From contig NZ_SSTC01000001.1 in assembly GCF_004801855.1 (NCBI RefSeq), positions 1-64,000 of the forward strand: 64,000 bases of DNA. The letters run 5' to 3'. Shown here piece after piece: positions 47,255-56,274 of this stretch; the first letter of the stretch is position 1, and each line of letters opens with the position of its first letter. Source of the DNA: Pseudomonas sp. A-1. GTDB taxonomy: Bacteria > Pseudomonadota > Gammaproteobacteria > Pseudomonadales > Pseudomonadaceae. The notes under the pieces were generated by a model that was given only the letters and a program-made list of their open reading frames with translations, had not been told where the DNA came from and made no database searches. The position numbers were made by a program, and so were the translations under genes.

Positions 47255-48631
47255 TCAGCCCGGCTCGCCGCCGATCAGCTCCAGCAGTTCGGTGGTCCTG
47301 GCCTGCATCAGCGCGCTATCGCCGCGGCTTTCCACGTTGAGGCGGATCACCGGCTCGGTGTTCGAGGCGCGCAGGTTGAAGCGCCAGTCGGCGAAGGCCA
47401 CGCTGAGGCCATCGGTGTAGTCCAGCGCGGCGCCGTCGGTGGCGTAGACGGACTCGACGCGCTGGATCACCTCGGCGGCGTCGGCCACCTTGCGGTTGAT
47501 CTCGCCGGAGGAGGGGAAGGCGGCGATGCATTCGCCGACCAGGCTGGACAGCGACTGGCCGCGGCTGCACATCAGCTCGGCCACCAGCAGCCAGGGGATC
47601 ATGCCGCTGTCGCAGTAGGCGAAGTCGCGGAAGTAGTGGTGCGCGCTCATCTCGCCGCCGTAGATGGCGTCGACCTCGCGCATCTTCTGCTTGATGAAGG
47701 CGTGCCCGGCCTTGCACTGCACCGCCTCGCCGCCGTTGTGCTCGACGAGGGCCAGGGTGTTCCAGGTCAGGCGCGGGTCGTGGATGATGCGTGCGCCGGC
47801 TTCCTTGCGCAGGAAGGCCTCGGCGAGCAGGCCGACGATGTAGTAGCCCTCGATGAACTGGCCCTGCTCGTCGAACAGGAAGCAGCGGTCGAAGTCGCCG
47901 TCCCAGGCGATGCCCAGATCGGCACCGTGGGCCAGCACCGCATCGCGGGTGGCGGCGCGGTTATTCTCCAGCATCGGGTTGGGGATGCCGTTGGGGAAGC
48001 TGCCGTCCGGCGTGTGGTTGACCTTGATGAACTCGAAAGGCACGCCGCGCGCCTGCAGGGCTGCCTCGATGGCGTCCAGCGCCGGGCCGGCTGCGCCGTT
48101 GCCGGCGTTGACCACCAGCTTCAGCGGCTTGAGTGCGCCGCAGTCGATGTAGGACAGCAGGTGCTCGACGTAGGCGGGGCGGCAGTTGACCTGCTGCAGC
48201 TCGCCCGGCTGCGCGGCCGGGGCGGCGAACTCGGCCTTCTCGGCGAGCAGACGGATGTCTTCCAGGCCGGTGTCGCGGCTGATCGGCTGCGAGCACTCGC
48301 GCACCAGCTTGAAGCCGTTGTAGTCGATCGGATTGTGCGAGGCGGTGACTTCGATGCCGCCATCGGCGCCCAGGTGCCAGGTGGCGAAATACACTTCCTC
48401 GGTGCCGGTCATGCCCAGGTCGAGCACCTTGACGCCGGCCTCGGTGAGGCCGCGGGCCAGGGCCGCCTTGAGGACCGGAGAGGTCTCGCGGATGTCGCCG
48501 CCGAGCACCACGGTCTGCGGCTTCAGCCATTCGGCATAAGCGCGGGCGATGCGATAGGCGATGTCTTCGTTCAGCTCGCGGCCCAGCTGGCCGCGGATGT
48601 CGTAGGCTTTGAAGCAGGTCAGTTTCGTCAT
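47255..48631 (-). CDS. phosphomannomutase, CpsG/ManB type
   Basis: A 458-residue phosphohexomutase that converts mannose-6-P to mannose-1-P for GDP-mannose. The active-site phosphoserine is Ser98 in TASHNP, the metal loop is DGDFDR, the sugar loop '[10 protein letters not shown]' and the phosphate-binding '[12 protein letters not shown]'. Length and sequence ('[20 protein letters not shown]') follow E. coli CpsG (456 residues) more than the bifunctional AlgC. It lies between the polysaccharide genes and galU. Confidence 0.9.
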   Translation of the reverse strand: MTKLTCFKAYDIRGQLGRELNEDIAYRIARAYAEWLKPQTVVLGGDIRETSPVLKAALARGLTEAGVKVLDLGMTGTEEVYFATWHLGADGGIEVTASHNPIDYNGFKLVRECSQPISRDTGLEDIRLLAEKAEFAAPAAQPGELQQVNCRPAYVEHLLSYIDCGALKPLKLVVNAGNGAAGPALDAIEAALQARGVPFEFIKVNHTPDGSFPNGIPNPMLENNRAATRDAVLAHGADLGIAWDGDFDRCFLFDEQGQFIEGYYIVGLLAEAFLRKEAGARIIHDPRLTWNTLALVEHNGGEAVQCKAGHAFIKQKMREVDAIYGGEMSAHHYFRDFAYCDSGMIPWLLVAELMCSRGQSLSSLVGECIAAFPSSGEINRKVADAAEVIQRVESVYATDGAALDYTDGLSVAFADWRFNLRASNTEPVIRLNVESRGDSALMQARTTELLELIGGEPG

Positions 48632-48852
48632 TAGCGTCGATTCGGCGGCTTCCTGCCGCATGGGGGAATGATCGGGCGCGGGATTATCCGGCAGTACAGG
48701 AGATTGCTGCACGAGAATTTCGCGGGCGGTTGCAGGGCTGTGGGGGCTGTGTGGCGATGGCCGCCGTTGCGCCTGAAAGCGGCGCCGCGCGGCGACCTGG
48801 GTACCTCGGGAGGGGCGTAACCGAGGGGGCGTGTCCCTGCGGAGACCGACGC

Positions 48853-49686
48853 TCAAAGCCCCTTCAGATACAGGTTGTCGAAGCAGTAGTTGGTCGCCTC
48901 GACGTAGCCCTCGGCGCTGCCGCAGTCGAAGCGCTGGCCCTTGAACTTGTAGGCCAGCACGCAACCGCTCTGCGCCTGCTTCATCAGCGCGTCGGTGATC
49001 TGGATCTCGCCACCCTTGCCCGGCTCGGTGTCGGCGATCAGGTCGAAGATGTCCGGGGTGAGGATGTAGCGGCCGATGATCGCCAGGTTGGACGGCGCGT
49101 CCTCCGGCCTGGGTTTCTCCACCATGGTGTTGACCCGGTAGATGTCGTTGCGGATCAGTTCGCCGGCGATCACCCCGTACTTGTGGGTCTGGTCGCGCGG
49201 TACTTCCTGGATGGCGACGATCGAGCAGCGGAACTGCTTGTACAGCTTGACCATCTGCTCCAGCACGCCGTCACCGCCGAGGTTGAGGCACAGATCGTCG
49301 GCCAGCACCACGGCGAACGGCTCGTCGCCGATCAACGGCTGGCCGCAGAGGATCGCATGGCCGAGGCCCTTCATCTCCACCTGGCGGGTGTAGGAGAAGG
49401 TGCACTCGTCGATCAGTTCGCGGGTGCCGGCCAGGTACTTCTCCTTGTCGGTACCCTTGATCTGATGCTCAAGCTCGTAGCTGATGTCGAAGTGGTCCTC
49501 CAGTGCGCGCTTGCCGCGGCCGGTGACGATGGCCATGTGCTGCAGCCCGGCATCGCGGGCTTCCTCGACCGCGTACTGGATCAGCGGCTTGTTGACGATG
49601 GGGAGCATTTCCTTGGGCATCGCCTTGGTGGCCGGCAGGAAGCGGGTGCCGTAGCCGGCGGCGGGGAACAGGCATTTGCGGATCAT
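48853..49686 (-). CDS. galU: UTP-glucose-1-phosphate uridylyltransferase
   Basis: A 277-residue nucleotidyltransferase making UDP-glucose, the precursor for LPS core, exopolysaccharides and UDP-galactose. The N-terminal nucleotide loop is '[20 protein letters not shown]', and '[10 protein letters not shown]', '[20 protein letters not shown]' and '[16 protein letters not shown]' are all GalU signatures. It has its own upstream gap and is read in the same direction as the polysaccharide genes. Confidence 0.96.
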   Translation of the reverse strand: MIRKCLFPAAGYGTRFLPATKAMPKEMLPIVNKPLIQYAVEEARDAGLQHMAIVTGRGKRALEDHFDISYELEHQIKGTDKEKYLAGTRELIDECTFSYTRQVEMKGLGHAILCGQPLIGDEPFAVVLADDLCLNLGGDGVLEQMVKLYKQFRCSIVAIQEVPRDQTHKYGVIAGELIRNDIYRVNTMVEKPRPEDAPSNLAIIGRYILTPDIFDLIADTEPGKGGEIQITDALMKQAQSGCVLAYKFKGQRFDCGSAEGYVEATNYCFDNLYLKGL

Positions 49687-49831
49687 GAGTTCATCCTTGG
49701 TTTGGAAAAATAGCGCATTGCTGCGCCATGCAAGAGCGCGCCGCGTAGCACAGCCGCGCGGTTGGAAAGCGACCAGCGTTTGAGGCCAGCCGGCTTGTGC
49801 GTAGCGTCACCACGCCCACGGAGAGCGGGAC

Positions 49832-50641
49832 TTACTGGGCGACGCAGTCTGGCCAGTCTTCGCCAATCCCCAGGCTGGAGGCCAGCCGCCGGTTGATCGC
49901 GTTGTAGGTGGCCACGAAGTGCGGCACCAGTTGGCGCGCCGCCTGCAGGGCCTGCAGCAGATCCTCGGGTGCCGGTTGATACTCATGCACCATGCGATTG
50001 CGCAGCGTGCGTGCCGCCAACCAGTCCTGGGTCGACCACAGCAGGCCGAGCTTTTCCGCGCGGTTGAGATTGTCCAGCGCGCTGCCCGTCCGCTCTGCCA
50101 AGGCGCGCAGGCAGGCCGGAATCAGTTTGTCGCCGAGGTTTTCCTGCAGCCTGGCGAAGCGCGAAACGAAGGCTTCCAGCGTTTCCGACGCCGCATCATC
50201 ATGCTCGAGACCGGCAAACCATGCTGTGTCTAGCGGATAGGCGAACAGGCGCTTTTCCGCACGCAATAGCCAGACGGCTTCACGCCGTACCACTTCCAGC
50301 AAGTTGAGTAGTCGCAGTTGTTCCGGGTTTTGCGCGGCGGTGGTCAATTCGATACCTTCTGTCCGGGCAATGGCATGGATCGGTTGAGGCTCGCTGGAGG
50401 GGTCGAGCAGCAGTACATCGAACTTTTGTGCGCCCAGCGCCATTTGCAATGCGGCATCGAACCTGGCAGCCGCGAGCATCCGATTGTCCAAGGCATGGCC
50501 GACCACGACCAGCAAGTCGATATCGCCACCTCGCTTGCTGTCATCGGTTCGCGAGCCGAATAGCCAGACCCGCACCTCAGGCCCGAACTGCTCACGGGCC
50601 AGCTTGACGATGGTTTCGGCGTGGGGTTGTGCAAGGTGCAT
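49832..50641 (-). CDS. fused MNT nucleotidyltransferase-HEPN protein
   Basis: A 269-residue polypeptide joining two domains that usually form a two-gene toxin-antitoxin pair. Residues 20-90 are a minimal nucleotidyltransferase: GS29-30, then Asp40-x-Asp42 (GSX9DXD) and Asp75. Residues 105-245 form an all-helical HEPN domain with Arg214-x4-His219-x-Tyr221, the RX4HXY motif of HepT toxins (also RNxxxH). In the studied MntA-HepT pair, MNT AMPylates the Tyr of this motif and silences the RNase. Both active sites look intact here, so the fusion may be self-inhibiting. It lies alone between galU and galE; the ATG at 50641 follows weak ribosome-site sequence. Confidence 0.82.
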   Translation of the reverse strand: MHLAQPHAETIVKLAREQFGPEVRVWLFGSRTDDSKRGGDIDLLVVVGHALDNRMLAAARFDAALQMALGAQKFDVLLLDPSSEPQPIHAIARTEGIELTTAAQNPEQLRLLNLLEVVRREAVWLLRAEKRLFAYPLDTAWFAGLEHDDAASETLEAFVSRFARLQENLGDKLIPACLRALAERTGSALDNLNRAEKLGLLWSTQDWLAARTLRNRMVHEYQPAPEDLLQALQAARQLVPHFVATYNAINRRLASSLGIGEDWPDCVAQ

Positions 50642-50750
50642 GGAGTAGAGCTCAGTACCGAGAGTTAGTAGAGGCGGGCAGTATAGCCACGGCTGCAGCG
50701 ATTCACGCCGCGCACCATACCCAATGCATGCTCCTACGTGTGTATGGCGG

Positions 50751-50855
50751 GTAGGAGCGAATTCACTCGCGACCCGTGCCGAAGGCGCGGCAAGTGGGTG
50801 GCAGCTTCGCCCCTGGCTGGGGTGGCCGCTACGGGAGCGGTAGCGAAGCCGTAGC
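50751..50855. repeat. REP-like repeat and hairpin downstream of galE
   Basis: GTAGGAGCGAATTCACTCGCGA (50751-50772, in two halves: TAGGAGCGAATTC and ACTCGCGA) resembles the dispersed Pseudomonas REP element. Next to galE, GCTACGG (50828-50834) pairs with CCGTAGC (50849-50855) around a second REP-like GGGAGCGG/GCTACC motif. On the minus strand this hairpin immediately follows the galE stop and probably marks the operon 3' end. Confidence 0.6.
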
Positions 50856-51878
50856 TTACTCCCCATACCCCCGCGGATTCCCCACCTGCCAGCGCCAGGT
50901 ATCCGCCATCATCGCCTCGATGCCACGCTCGGCCCTCCAGCCCAGCTCGTGCGCGGCCTTGCCCGGATCGGCCCAGCACTCGGCGATGTCGCCGGCGCGG
51001 CGCGGGGCGATGCGGTAGGCCACTGGCCGGCCGGAAGCTTTCTCGAAGGCGCGGAGCATCTCCAGCACGCTGTAGCCGGTGCCGGTGCCGAGATTCCAGA
51101 CGTGTACGCCGTTCCCGTCAGAGATCGACCGCAGCGCCTTGAGGTGGCCGTCGGCGAGATCGACCACATGGATGTAGTCGCGCACCCCGGTGCCGTCGCG
51201 GGTCGGGTAGTCGTCGCCAAATATCGACAGCTCCGCGAGCTTGCCGATGGCCACCTGGGCGATGTAGGGCAGCAGGTTGTTGGGGATGCCGTTGGGATCC
51301 TCGCCGATCAGCCCGCTCTCATGGGCACCGACCGGGTTGAAGTAGCGCAGCAGGGCGATGCTCCAGCGCGGGTCGGACTTCGCCAGGTCGCCCAGCACCT
51401 CCTCGACCATCAGCTTGGAACGGCCGTAGGGATTGGTCGGCGTTCCTGTGGGGAAGTCCTCGCGGATCGGCATCCGCTCCGGCTCGCCGTAAACGGTGGC
51501 TGACGAGCTGAATACCAGGCGGAACACTCCGGCGCGGGCCATCGCCTGACACAGCGTCACGCTGCCGGCGACGTTGTTCTCGTAGTAGGCCAGTGGCTCG
51601 CGCACGCTCTCGCCGACCGCCTTGAGGCCGGCGAAGTGCAGCACGGCGGTGATGTCATGCGCTCCGAACAGTCGGTTCAGCAGGACGTGGTCGCGGATAT
51701 CGCCTTCGACGAACAGCGGCGCCTTGCCGCAGATGCGCTCGACGCGATGCAGCGACTCGGCCGAGCTGTTGCTCAGGTTGTCCAGCACCACCACCTCGAA
51801 GCCGGCTTCCAGCAGGGCCAGGGTGGTATGCGAGCCGATGTAGCCGGCGCCTCCGGTAACCAGGATCTTTTCAGTCAC
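50856..51878 (-). CDS. galE: UDP-glucose 4-epimerase
   Basis: A 340-residue short-chain dehydrogenase-type epimerase interconverting UDP-glucose and UDP-galactose (or the N-acetyl forms). NAD+ binding loop GGAGYIGS (9-16), catalytic Ser126 in SSSATVYG and Tyr151-x3-Lys155 in NPYGRSK are all present. It is the last gene of the minus-strand polysaccharide operon, three bases after the WecG-like gene. Confidence 0.95.
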   Translation of the reverse strand: MTEKILVTGGAGYIGSHTTLALLEAGFEVVVLDNLSNSSAESLHRVERICGKAPLFVEGDIRDHVLLNRLFGAHDITAVLHFAGLKAVGESVREPLAYYENNVAGSVTLCQAMARAGVFRLVFSSSATVYGEPERMPIREDFPTGTPTNPYGRSKLMVEEVLGDLAKSDPRWSIALLRYFNPVGAHESGLIGEDPNGIPNNLLPYIAQVAIGKLAELSIFGDDYPTRDGTGVRDYIHVVDLADGHLKALRSISDGNGVHVWNLGTGTGYSVLEMLRAFEKASGRPVAYRIAPRRAGDIAECWADPGKAAHELGWRAERGIEAMMADTWRWQVGNPRGYGE

Positions 51879-51881
51879 GGA

Positions 51882-52637
51882 TCAGCTCCCTGCACGTTTG
51901 CCCGTCAACTGGGCGAATTTTCCCTTGAGCAGCAACCAGGCGAACTTGCTGTTGGTCGTCAGATAACGCTTCCACATGCGGCCCGGCTCCTGGATCACCC
52001 GATACAGCCACTCCAGGCCCCATTTCTGCATCCACAGCGGTGCCCGTTTGACCTTGCCGGCGACCACGTCGAAGGTGCCGCCCACGCCCATCACGAAGGT
52101 TACGCCCAGCTGGTCGCGCCAGCGGTTGATGAAGTTTTCCTTCTTTGGCGAGGTGATGGCGACGAACAGTAGCTGGGCACCAGAGGTGCGGATCTTCTCG
52201 ACCATCGCCGCCTCGTCGCCCCAGAAGTAGCCGTGGTGATAGCCGGCGATCTGCAGGCCCGGATAGAGCGCCTCGACCTTACGCGCGGTGGCGGTGACCA
52301 CTTCGTCCTGCGCGCCGAGCAGATAGACCGACAGTCCCTCGCGGGCACTCATGGCCAGCAGCTCATGGAACAGATCGACGCCGGCAACGCGCTCGCGCAC
52401 GTCATGGCCGAGGAAGCGCGCGCCGGCCACCACGCCCATACCGTCGATATTGATGATGTCGCACGACTCGACCGACTCCCGCAGCTGGGCGTCGTCGCGC
52501 ATGTGTACCAGCTTGGCGACGTTGACCACCACATGCTGGGTGAAACGCCCGGCAATCACGGCCTTGCGTATGCTTTCGACGGTTTCGCCCATGCTGGCCA
52601 CATCCATCGGGCAGCCCATAACTTCAATCCGTCGCAT
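51882..52637 (-). CDS. WecG/TagA/CpsF family glycosyltransferase
   Basis: A 251-residue GT26 enzyme that adds a second sugar to an undecaprenyl-PP-linked saccharide (WecG, TagA, GumM type). Motifs are 'QHVVVNVAKLVHMRDDAQLR', 'NIDGMGVVAGARFLG', 'GLSVYLLGAQDEVV', 'AITSPKKENFINRW' and the C-terminal 'APLWMQKWGLEWLYRVIQEP'. The ATG at 52637 follows GGGGGG seven bases away. It is downstream of asnB (15 bp gap). Confidence 0.92.
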   Translation of the reverse strand: MRRIEVMGCPMDVASMGETVESIRKAVIAGRFTQHVVVNVAKLVHMRDDAQLRESVESCDIINIDGMGVVAGARFLGHDVRERVAGVDLFHELLAMSAREGLSVYLLGAQDEVVTATARKVEALYPGLQIAGYHHGYFWGDEAAMVEKIRTSGAQLLFVAITSPKKENFINRWRDQLGVTFVMGVGGTFDVVAGKVKRAPLWMQKWGLEWLYRVIQEPGRMWKRYLTTNSKFAWLLLKGKFAQLTGKRAGS

Positions 52638-52652
52638 CAGAATCCCCCCCAC

Positions 52653-54500
52653 TTAAAAACCATGCTCTTGACGCCAAAGCGCAAGCATCATCAAAGCAAA
52701 AACCTGCCGGCTTCGATCAGGTTTACAGGCCAAATGTTGTCGCCAGAGACGCTCGACCCCCTCTCTACGCAACAGCCCATCCAACCCCTCCAGCAGAAGG
52801 GGCTCAAGCCAGGCTCGCCACTCATTGCGCGACCAAGTACCGAAAGGCACTTGAAAGCCTTTCTTGGGGCGATGAACGATATCTGCAGGCAAATAGCGCT
52901 CCGCCATGGCCTTGTGGACAATCTTGCCCTTGCCCCAGCGCAAGCGGTACTCGATAGGTAAGGATTCTACAAACTGAACCAAATCGGTATCGAGCATCGG
53001 CACCCGAGCTTCCAGGGATGCGGCCATGGATATCTTATCCGCATACAGCAACAAGTCATCGGCCAGGTTCATGCGCGTATCCACACGCATCATCCTCTCA
53101 GCACCGCTCAGGCAAGGTGCTGGAGCCAACCATTGCAGCCAGTGCCCTAGCTGCTCAGATGCCCCGCCATCATCGGTCAGTCCCGTCAGAGTCTCTCGTT
53201 CCGCAGCAGTGAACAAACACGCCGCCTCGATGATCTGGCTGACGGATTCGCCCGCCGACAGTGAGCGAAACCCTCTTTCCAGAGCCTCTGGCTTTCTTTT
53301 CCAGAAAGACAGCATTGCCCCACCAGCCCGCCACAATGCAGGCCAGCCCACAATGTTGCGAAGCAGTTCTACCTGATAACGGTAATAGCCCCCCCAAGGC
53401 TCATCGGTACCTTGGCCAGTCAATACTACGGTTACATCTTCACGCGCGCGCCTGACCAACTCCCACATGGGCATCACCGAAGTTGTCCCCAACGGCTCCT
53501 CGATGCTCTTTACTATGGATGGTAAAGACGACCTGAGATGTTCCGGGGTAATAAGAACCTTATTGAACGGAAGCCCTAAGACTCTCGCGGTGTGAGCAGC
53601 ATCATCAATCTCACACTCCCGGTGTCCGCCACCAAAGCCGACCGTGAAGCAGGGAGCCAATATCCCCGCACCCTTGGCCATGGCCGCGACCAGTGCCGAG
53701 TCGATTCCTCCTGAGAGCAGGATGCCGACTGGTACATCGGACAGCAATTGCCGCTCGACAGCTTGAGAAAGCTTACTTTGATAGGTCTCTATAGCCTCTT
53801 CCATGGTTCCAGTAAAACGCTCACTCGTTGCCTGAACAAAACAGGTCTGGCTACTAGTACCTGAATTCAGATCAAAACTGAGTAAATGACCTGGAGCCAA
53901 CCGCTCCACACCCTGCCAAAGCGTAAAAGGGGATGGTGTATATCTGAGCGTGAGAAATTGCTGCAAGACCGAGCGGTCGAGGCCTGGAGCAGGAAGGCCG
54001 GCGGATTGCAGTGCTGACTTGACGGCACGCACTTCGGAGGCAAACACCAGCTTTTCATCGGTGTTAACAAAGTACAGGGGTTTAATACCAAAAGGATCGC
54101 GGGCCAGGAACAGCTTGCCCTTCAAGGTATCCAAGGCGGCAAAGGCAAACATGCCATTCAGTCGACGCAGAGCTGATGCCACCCCGTGAGCTGCGATCAG
54201 CTCGACCAGCGTTTCCGTATCAGAGTGCCCACGAAACGGGCCAGGTAACATTTTTCGCAGCTCAAGATGGTTGTAGATTTCACCATTGAACGTTACCCAC
54301 CAACGCCTGTCCCGGCTTTGCATTGGCTGGTGTCCCGCAGGGGAAAGATCAAGGATCGATAACCGTGCATGTGCCAACCGCACGGTTCGGTTGGCACAGT
54401 TAACGACTTCAAGTCCATGCCCATCAGGCCCGCGGTGTTGCAGCGAAGACAATGCTGTCTCGTTAATCGGAAGATCAACAGATCCCAGTACACCACACAT
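52653..54500 (-). CDS. glutamine-dependent asparagine synthase-like amidotransferase
   Basis: A 615-residue AsnB-type protein: N-terminal Ntn glutaminase domain with nucleophile Cys2 ('MCGVLGSVDL'), then 'HRGPDGHG', and a C-terminal synthetase domain with the PPi loop 'VGILLSGGIDSALVAAMA'. The start is fixed by the need for Cys at position 2; the preceding TTG would add a residue before it. In polysaccharide clusters such enzymes (for example WbpS) are thought to amidate uronic acids, which fits the sugar dehydrogenase at the cluster's other end. Its ATG overlaps the upstream stop (TGATG). GC is about 53% in the line counted. Confidence 0.88.
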   Translation of the reverse strand: MCGVLGSVDLPINETALSSLQHRGPDGHGLEVVNCANRTVRLAHARLSILDLSPAGHQPMQSRDRRWWVTFNGEIYNHLELRKMLPGPFRGHSDTETLVELIAAHGVASALRRLNGMFAFAALDTLKGKLFLARDPFGIKPLYFVNTDEKLVFASEVRAVKSALQSAGLPAPGLDRSVLQQFLTLRYTPSPFTLWQGVERLAPGHLLSFDLNSGTSSQTCFVQATSERFTGTMEEAIETYQSKLSQAVERQLLSDVPVGILLSGGIDSALVAAMAKGAGILAPCFTVGFGGGHRECEIDDAAHTARVLGLPFNKVLITPEHLRSSLPSIVKSIEEPLGTTSVMPMWELVRRAREDVTVVLTGQGTDEPWGGYYRYQVELLRNIVGWPALWRAGGAMLSFWKRKPEALERGFRSLSAGESVSQIIEAACLFTAAERETLTGLTDDGGASEQLGHWLQWLAPAPCLSGAERMMRVDTRMNLADDLLLYADKISMAASLEARVPMLDTDLVQFVESLPIEYRLRWGKGKIVHKAMAERYLPADIVHRPKKGFQVPFGTWSRNEWRAWLEPLLLEGLDGLLRREGVERLWRQHLACKPDRSRQVFALMMLALWRQEHGF

Positions 54501-55606
54501 CAATTCGACCCCGCGTTAAGATGTTGCAAACGGTACCTTTGATAAAGGTAAGGGGTGATTCCCCAGCGACGAAAACCCTTGCCCCAAGGCCGCCCAAAAA
54601 TATCAATGCGGCAAAACCATTCGCTATTACGCTGAAAACGTGACTCGACACGCGAAGCGAAATTTTGTGCCTCATCAAGAAGTTCGAAGTCTATCAGTAA
54701 TCCAAGATATTCAGCCTGGTCATATAAGTCCCAGCGAAATGGATCCCTGTGTGAGCGGTGACTAAATCGGCGGCACAGATTGTGTTGAGGGTCATATAGG
54801 TAATTTCGAACATATAGCCATCCATTGTTGATTGCTGGCTGGGTGAGCGCTTCCAGATTAGGTAGTAATTTTTGTGTTTTTAAGAGATTTTTTATTACAA
54901 AGCAGGAGTGAAAGCCATCGATAAAATTGCCGGGAGCGTCATCAGCGTAATAGAACCAACTCCCATTTTCCTGCTGCTGAGCCAGAACCCAGTTAATCAG
55001 GCGCTCGGCACGCTCCGTGGCCAATGCTCTGATCTCATCATTCCCATAAACGGCATGCAGTGCGTAAGCAAGTGCGGCGTAACTGTTCGCGTTGACTACC
55101 ATCCGGGGCTCTCGAATAGGCGCATAGGAAAGCGCCAACTCCGAACTGGTTGAATGCATGACCTCCAGAGTTTCAAGAAAATCCCAAGTCTGCTCAAAAA
55201 GCCGATCCGCCTTAACTTTAAACTCTGGTAGGCACGCTATGTCGAGAAGTGCCTCCATTACATAAGGCGTATTGGTGATGTAAGGAGTATTCGCTGGATA
55301 GACGCCATTCTTTGAGAACCAGGAGAATGGCAAGCCCCAAGCACAGTCACGTACTCTTGTGGTAGTGAATACATCAAGTGTTTCGCGTGGCGTGAGGTCG
55401 CCGGATAAATATCGCATTGCCTCGACATGCGCAAATATATTAGGCTTAACGCTCATGTATTTACGCAAGTGATTGGGGGCTATGATCTCCAGGATCCCTA
55501 TCAAGGGAACAATCACTGATGACTTCTTTTTTCCCTGCGTCCACTTGATTTTGAGATCACCCAGGCTGGGCAATGACCAAATATCGTAAGGGTCGTAGTA
55601 TTTCAT
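54500..55606 (-). CDS. alpha/alpha-barrel protein of polysaccharide cluster, unknown
   Basis: A 368-residue protein with a repeated helical pattern typical of alpha/alpha toroids ('NTPYVMEALLDIACLPEF', 'NSYAALAYALHAVYGNDEIR', 'ENGSWFYYADDAPGNFIDGFH', 'RWDLYDQAEYLGLLIDFELL'). The GSWFYY...DGFHSCF stretch resembles the aromatic clefts of glycan-processing enzymes of this fold. No catalytic residue can be named with confidence. No signal peptide, so it is cytoplasmic. It overlaps the acetyltransferase by four bases and asnB by one. Confidence 0.75.
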   Translation of the reverse strand: MKYYDPYDIWSLPSLGDLKIKWTQGKKKSSVIVPLIGILEIIAPNHLRKYMSVKPNIFAHVEAMRYLSGDLTPRETLDVFTTTRVRDCAWGLPFSWFSKNGVYPANTPYITNTPYVMEALLDIACLPEFKVKADRLFEQTWDFLETLEVMHSTSSELALSYAPIREPRMVVNANSYAALAYALHAVYGNDEIRALATERAERLINWVLAQQQENGSWFYYADDAPGNFIDGFHSCFVIKNLLKTQKLLPNLEALTQPAINNGWLYVRNYLYDPQHNLCRRFSHRSHRDPFRWDLYDQAEYLGLLIDFELLDEAQNFASRVESRFQRNSEWFCRIDIFGRPWGKGFRRWGITPYLYQRYRLQHLNAGSN

Positions 55607-56247
55607 TCAATATCCTTGCGGTAGCGTATAATCTTGGCTGGCACGCCAGCCGCAATACTCCAATCAGGTAGGTCTTTGGTAACTACCGATCCAGCCCCAA
55701 CAATTACGCCGGTGCCAATATTGATCCCCGGCATCACGATGACGTTTTGACCAATCCAGACATCGTCTGCAATTACTGTAAGTTTTCGTAAAGTATCGCC
55801 CTGCTGTGCCATCGGTATGTCGGTGCGAGCATAATTGTGCTGCCTGTCAAGTAAAACTACTCCTGGCGCAATCATTACATCGTTACCAATCCGGGCGGAT
55901 TTAATCGAAGTGTTCTGATTGATCTGGCAGCGATCTCCGATATGCAAATCGGGTCGAAAGCCAACATCGATACCAGGCTCCAGCTCACAGTTAATACCAA
56001 TGCGACAGCCCATTCCGATCAGGATGTAGCGGCGCAAATTGCTAAATAAAAAACCACCCGGCCAAAAGCTATGAGGAAGCCTCATTGCAATCAGTCTATA
56101 AAAGCATATGAAAAGAACAGATAAAGGCTTCACAATACTTGCCTGCTTCGTCTGGTAAGATTTAATGTTATATAAAATTTGAATTGGCGTGGAATAAACT
56201 TGTCGAATAAGCTCTATAGGATTTTTGATGTGCCTCAAGTGTTTCAC
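55603..56247 (-). CDS. hexapeptide-repeat acyltransferase
   Basis: A 214-residue left-handed beta-helix transferase of the serine/galactoside acetyltransferase type. An unusual N-terminal ~70 residues containing a hydrophobic stretch ('LSVLFICFYRLIAM') precede hexapeptide repeats ('IGMGCRIGINCELEPGIDVG', 'IGDRCQINQNTSIKSARIGN'). The catalytic His lies in 'RQHNYARTD', and 'GQNVIVMPGINIGTGVIVGA' ends the coil. It probably acetylates a sugar of the polymer. GC is low compared with the flanks. Confidence 0.88.
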   Translation of the reverse strand: MKHLRHIKNPIELIRQVYSTPIQILYNIKSYQTKQASIVKPLSVLFICFYRLIAMRLPHSFWPGGFLFSNLRRYILIGMGCRIGINCELEPGIDVGFRPDLHIGDRCQINQNTSIKSARIGNDVMIAPGVVLLDRQHNYARTDIPMAQQGDTLRKLTVIADDVWIGQNVIVMPGINIGTGVIVGAGSVVTKDLPDWSIAAGVPAKIIRYRKDIE

Positions 56248-56274
56248 GCGCGAGCGCAGCGCCAGCTATCAGGT

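Noticed and set aside
50833-50844. ops/JUMPstart-like GAGCGGTAGCGA near the polysaccharide locus
   Set aside because: It shares the core GCGGTAGCG with ops elements but is on the plus strand at the 3' end of the minus-strand operon, where it could not act as an RfaH recruiting site. It is better explained as part of the hairpin after galE.
54501-54503. TTG as an alternative AsnB start
   Set aside because: The Ntn glutaminase needs Cys directly after the removed initiator Met, which fixes the ATG at 54500.
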